In this document: one piece after another, positions 43,848 to 48,677 of the stretch
How the letters are laid out: each line of letters starts with the position of its first letter
Numbering within the stretch: position 1 is the first letter of the stretch
Assembly (NCBI RefSeq): GCF_020171625.1
Contig: NZ_JAIUZY010000020.1
Location: 1-48,677 of the forward strand
DNA length: 48,677 bases
Reading direction: 5' to 3'
From: Salipiger bermudensis
GTDB lineage: Bacteria > Pseudomonadota > Alphaproteobacteria > Rhodobacterales > Rhodobacteraceae
Notes under the pieces: generated by a model
Seen by the model: only the letters and a program-made list of their open reading frames with translations
What the model was told of the DNA's origin: nothing
Database searches by the model: none
Translations under genes and position numbers: made by a program

Positions 43848-46034
43848 ATGCCGACGCCCACAAGCGCCCATTGGGCCCCCTTTGCCCGAACGATCCTGCG
43901 CCGCCTCCGCACGGCGGAGGCCGACGACCGCTACGATCTCGACCTCGCAACAGAGGGCGACCGGATCGATCCGGCCGAGAGGCCGACCAACCAGAGCGCG
44001 GTCGCGCTCTTCGACGAGCTGGAGCACAGCCAGCGGCACGATTCCCGCGATCTTGAAGCGATGCGCGCGGCAGGCGTCGACGGCTGGACGCTTGACGAGA
44101 CCGGCGCCGATACGCCCAAACCGTTCATCGAGCCGGGCAAGATCCTGACCGCGCTGCAGCTCGCGGCCACCTTCTGCACGGAGCCCGCATTCCTCGACAC
44201 CCTCCATCGTCGCAAGGTCACGGTGATCGATGGCATCGATCCGCAGCAGCTCGCGGGTGCCGCAACCTCGATCGGTAGACTGCTTCTACCCGAAGGCTGG
44301 GCGGCGCAGATGCGCGCCCCGCGCGCAGCTCGCAGCGGGATCCTGCAACTGCTCCGGCCCGTCGACCCCACGAGCCGCATGGTGCCCGAGCAAGCCTACA
44401 TCAAGCTTGAGGCCGAGATCCTGGCGGCGCTGGCCCTGCCGCATCCACTCATGATCCTGCTTCCCGCAGGCGCCCGGCTGCCTGCGCGGTTGAGTCGGGT
44501 CCTGCCACCCGCGATCCGCTTCGCCTCTCTGGACCGCGAGATGCTGCTTTGTCTTTTCGCACAGACCCACTCCTCCACTGGCAAAATCGACCGCCAGCAT
44601 ATCCGTCCGCTCCTGCCGAGCGACGCGGCCTTGGCAGATCTCGACCCGCTCAGCCTGTTCGCAGCCCTGCGGCAGCCCAATGCCACGGCGGCGGCACGAG
44701 CGCTGGCAAGGTTTCAGATGCCCGACGCCACCGGCTCAGGCGACATGACGCTTGAGGAGAGCGGCGGCGACAGTCCCGCGCATCAGGCCGCGCGGGATCT
44801 CGTGGCGGACCTGACCGCATGGCGCCGCGGCGAAGCGCAGTGGAGCGAGATCAATTCTTCCCTTCTTCTCCACGGCGAACCCGGGACCGGTAAGTCCATG
44901 CTGGCTCGCGCTATTGCCGCCTCGGCTGGCGTCCCGCACGTCGAAGGCTCATTCGGATCGTGGCAAGCTGCTGGCCACCTTGGCGACATGCTACGCGAGA
45001 TGCGCCGGACTTTCGCTGCAGCAGCAGCGAAGCGGCCCGCCGTCTTGTTTATCGATGAGGTAGACGCAGCCGGATCGCGCGACAGTCACGACACGCACTC
45101 CGCTAATTATCGTCGGCAGGTCATCAACCAGTTTCTCCAAGAGATCGATGCGCTCCGGCGCAGCGAGGGCGTGTTGTTGATCGGTGCAACGAACCACCGC
45201 GGAGCTCTGGATCCGGCCATTCTCAGGCCCGGCCGGTTTGACCTGCACCATAGTCTGGGGCGTCCGACGCAGGCCCAGATCCTGCAGATCCTGCGGCGTG
45301 CCCTGCCTGAGGCGACGGAACCGGATCTTGCAAGGCTCACACGCACTTTCTCTGGCGAGACGCCAGCCACAATCGATGCGACTCTCCGCGCGGCGATGGC
45401 ACAGGCGCGGCGGTCAGGCCAGCGCCTGAGCATCCCAACGCTGATCGCAGCGCGTCCGGCGGCACCCGAAGGCTATGATCGCCGGATCGCGATCCATGAG
45501 AGTGGACATGCCATCGTCGCGACCCTGCTTGGCGCGGGACCGGTCCGCCGGATGCAGATCTCGCGAGACGGCGGATCCACGTCCCGCGGCTCCGCAATTC
45601 ACCAGGGCACTCCGCTCGAGGTCGAGAACGAGCTGACTATCATCTTGGCCGCGCGCGCGGCCGAGCGCCTGTGCCTCGGCGCGATCAGCGCGGGCGCCGG
45701 CGGCAGTGTCGAAAGCGATCTGGCCCAGGCCTCCGCCCTCCAGTTGCAGTTTGACCGTGAGTTCGGGCTCGGCGTCAACGGCAACGCCTGGATCGGACCA
45801 CCTGACCTGAAGCAGCTCTCTCCCGAGGACTGTAATCGCCTTCGCATCAAACTCGACCAGTTCGAGCGCCGCGCCCGCGCCTTGCTCGCCCCGCATCGCG
45901 ATCTGCTCGAGACGTTGGCCGCACATCTCGTCGAGCACCGCGAACTTCAGGAGGCCGACCTTCGTCCTTGGCTCTCGGGACTGCAGCCGGTGGACCTCGC
46001 AGATACAGACCTGAACGGAGGTCCCTCCGAGTAG
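43848..46034 (+). CDS. Soluble FtsH-like AAA+ ATPase with M41 metalloprotease domain
   Basis: 728 residues. A ~330-residue N-terminal region of unknown fold comes before the AAA+ core with Walker A GEPGTGKS (~343), Walker B VLFIDEVD (~399) and the RPGRFD Arg-finger region. The peptidase domain has HESGH (~550-554), the zinc-binding HExxH. Unlike FtsH it has no membrane helices at the N-terminus, so it is a cytosolic version with a novel front end. The ATG at 43848 has GGAG nine bases before it; 43833 is the alternative. It likely unfolds and degrades specific proteins on behalf of the element, or in response to invaders. Confidence 0.85.
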   Translation: MPTPTSAHWAPFARTILRRLRTAEADDRYDLDLATEGDRIDPAERPTNQSAVALFDELEHSQRHDSRDLEAMRAAGVDGWTLDETGADTPKPFIEPGKILTALQLAATFCTEPAFLDTLHRRKVTVIDGIDPQQLAGAATSIGRLLLPEGWAAQMRAPRAARSGILQLLRPVDPTSRMVPEQAYIKLEAEILAALALPHPLMILLPAGARLPARLSRVLPPAIRFASLDREMLLCLFAQTHSSTGKIDRQHIRPLLPSDAALADLDPLSLFAALRQPNATAAARALARFQMPDATGSGDMTLEESGGDSPAHQAARDLVADLTAWRRGEAQWSEINSSLLLHGEPGTGKSMLARAIAASAGVPHVEGSFGSWQAAGHLGDMLREMRRTFAAAAAKRPAVLFIDEVDAAGSRDSHDTHSANYRRQVINQFLQEIDALRRSEGVLLIGATNHRGALDPAILRPGRFDLHHSLGRPTQAQILQILRRALPEATEPDLARLTRTFSGETPATIDATLRAAMAQARRSGQRLSIPTLIAARPAAPEGYDRRIAIHESGHAIVATLLGAGPVRRMQISRDGGSTSRGSAIHQGTPLEVENELTIILAARAAERLCLGAISAGAGGSVESDLAQASALQLQFDREFGLGVNGNAWIGPPDLKQLSPEDCNRLRIKLDQFERRARALLAPHRDLLETLAAHLVEHRELQEADLRPWLSGLQPVDLADTDLNGGPSE

Positions 46035-46107
46035 GAGCACGGACATGGAAGTGCGTCCCCCTGACGCGCTTCCATGTTCCAGAAGCGATCACGTCGCCCG
46101 GAGCCCC

Positions 46108-46273
46108 GTTTTGCCATAAACGAATTTGCAAAACTGCGGCGATGGCGCGGAGCGCGCCCTCGGTTTGCACAAAGGATATTCGCAAACTTCGCCTCGTGCG
46201 GCCATCATCGCCCACGGACATGCGCAATGGCAGGGGCACCGAGGTCCAGTTGGCACAAAACCAAATCGCAAAC
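46108..46273. repeat. Three palindromic 25-27-base sites
   Basis: Site 1 at 46108-46134 has arms GTTTTGC / GCAAAAC, site 2 at 46163-46187 has GTTTGC / GCAAAC, and site 3 at 46249-46273 has GTTGGC / GCAAAC. Sites 2 and 3 also share GCACAAA and TCGCAAAC at the same spacing (19 of 25 positions equal). They lie in the 568-base gap (46035-46602) between the protease gene and the small gene before the recombinase. They could be operators, or binding sites for the recombinase or an accessory factor. The rest of the gap (46274-46602) has no accepted gene. Confidence 0.55.
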
Positions 46274-46602
46274 ATCTGGCAAAGGTCGCCCCATCCTGCA
46301 TCAAAGCCGCCCGTGCCTGCCGCAATATGGAGAACTCCCTTCAGGTAATATTTTGACCAACCGAGCCCGCATGTTGCCGGGGCGTCTCGTCGCGCCAACG
46401 CGCTGCCCCCGCATGTCTCGCCCCTGAGTTTTCCACATAATCCCGACCAAACGCCCCTCGGCCCCTTCTCTTGGCAGGCGACCCTGCCCGTGCGGCCACG
46501 ATATGATGATGACAGCAGCAGCCGGGGCATGTCCCGGACAGATCATCACCAATTTGCACCTCCCGCAGCACTTACGGGCGGGGGATCGGGAGAACTCGGC
46601 CA

Positions 46603-46797
46603 GTGGCACGGGAGCGGACAAGACACGCGAATCCAGAGGAGACGCCGCCCGCGGCGGCGCCCCTGGACCATGCGTCGGCTCGTCCCGTCGTTTGCCAACC
46701 GCCAGAGCCGTTCCATCCCGCGCTGCGCCATCTCGTCCGTCTGCTCGCACAGCAGGCCGTGCGCGAGGAGATCGCCGCTTCCGATCCGAAGGAGTGA
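46603..46797 (+). CDS. Small protein preceding the serine recombinase
   Basis: 64 residues from a GTG at 46603 with GGGAG before it. Proline-rich start (EETPPAAAPLDH), then a helix (HPALRHLVRLLAQQAVREEI) of a kind often seen in short genes ahead of large serine recombinases in this group of bacteria. Its stop is three bases before the recombinase ATG, so it is co-translated. It may assist the recombinase or its regulation. Confidence 0.6.
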   Translation: MARERTRHANPEETPPAAAPLDHASARPVVCQPPEPFHPALRHLVRLLAQQAVREEIAASDPKE

Positions 46798-46800
46798 TGC

Positions 46801-48534
<1,734 letters not shown>

Positions 48535-48603
48535 GCGATTTTGCCCTGATTGTTATGTTGATCAGGGTGGGATCGTTTAGAGAGATACGGTTGTGGTCTT
48601 TTC

Positions 48604-48677
48604 TAGGTTTGGCGGTGACCTACTCTCCCACGTCTTGAGACGCAGTACCATTGGCGCGACGGCACTTAACGACCGGG
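48604..48677 (-). rRNA. 5S rRNA, 3' part (cut by window end)
   Basis: The minus strand reads CCCGGTCGTTAAGTGCCGTC, then the conserved loop GGTACTGCGTCTCAAGACGT and the end GGGAGAGTAGGTCACCGCCA, which is typical of 5S rRNA. The 5' part is beyond the window. The exact 3' end near 48604 is estimated. Confidence 0.93.

Noticed and set aside
43848-46034. Housekeeping FtsH
   Set aside because: No N-terminal membrane helices, a large unknown front domain, and a location within a mobile element.
46108-46273. CRISPR array
   Set aside because: Only three degenerate palindromic sites with unequal spacing and no cas gene; not a repeat-spacer pattern.
45847-46530. Minus-strand frame of 227 residues beyond the protease gene
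   Set aside because: Half lies opposite the protease coding sequence and half over the palindromic sites; Arg-rich and without family features.

Overview
The window looks like chromosomal (or chromid) DNA of a Rhodobacteraceae-type alphaproteobacterium. The evidence is high-GC coding sequence, long chains of stop/start-overlapping genes on one strand, and an rRNA operon end with 5S rRNA followed by tRNA-fMet, an arrangement usual in that class. Genus and species cannot be named from the sequence alone.

Layout. (1) 1-720: debris of two nested IS3-family elements. (2) 730-5064, minus strand: a three-gene siderophore operon made of a TonB-dependent receptor, an RhtX-like MFS importer and a siderophore-interacting reductase with an N-terminal DUF2218-like part. 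(3) 5065-11347: a decayed zone with one intact orphan gene, a frameshifted acetyltransferase, IS66 and IS3 scraps, a detached 3' copy of a plasmid-mobilisation gene fused onto half of a drug-efflux gene, and dispersed intergenic repeats. (4) 11348-14015: a DoxX / VOC dioxygenase-like / DUF2218 operon divergent from a LysR regulator. (5) 14691-15626: an OmpA-like protein. (6) 16167-28528: the metabolic centrepiece. A double-winged-helix GntR/FCD-type regulator faces a nine-gene minus-strand operon: peptide-type ABC importer, serine hydrolase, creatininase-family amidohydrolase, RraA-like protein, N-formylglutamate amidohydrolase-like protein and alpha/beta hydrolase. A nitrilase and an HpcH/HpaI aldolase run divergently from it. 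A near-identical 15-base motif lies upstream of the regulator and in the divergent promoter region, which ties the set into one probable regulon. (7) 29081-32880: small secreted and membrane proteins and an MFS transporter. (8) 33299-39746: AzlCD exporter with a LysR regulator, a P-loop NTPase cut by a complete IS3-family element, a CatB-type chloramphenicol acetyltransferase, and a DMT transporter with a LysR regulator.

(9) 39861-48501: the right part of an integrated mobilisable element abutting tRNA-fMet. It holds a MobV/Pre-like relaxase, an RHH protein, an unknown 180-residue protein, a GIY-YIG nuclease-like protein with three Cys/His repeats, a soluble FtsH-like AAA+ metalloprotease, three palindromic sites in a non-coding stretch, and a large serine recombinase. 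The recombinase stop codon overlaps the anticodon of tRNA-fMet on the opposite strand. The window ends inside 5S rRNA.

How it works together (inference): the 16-28.5 kb cluster probably imports a small amide- or peptide-like compound, opens its amide/ester/nitrile-type bonds with five different hydrolases, and cleaves the carbon skeleton with an aldolase, under GntR control. Its substrate is not deducible from the sequence. The 40-48.5 kb element has its own transfer and integration genes and carries a nuclease/protease pair whose role is unknown and which could be a defence or conflict module.
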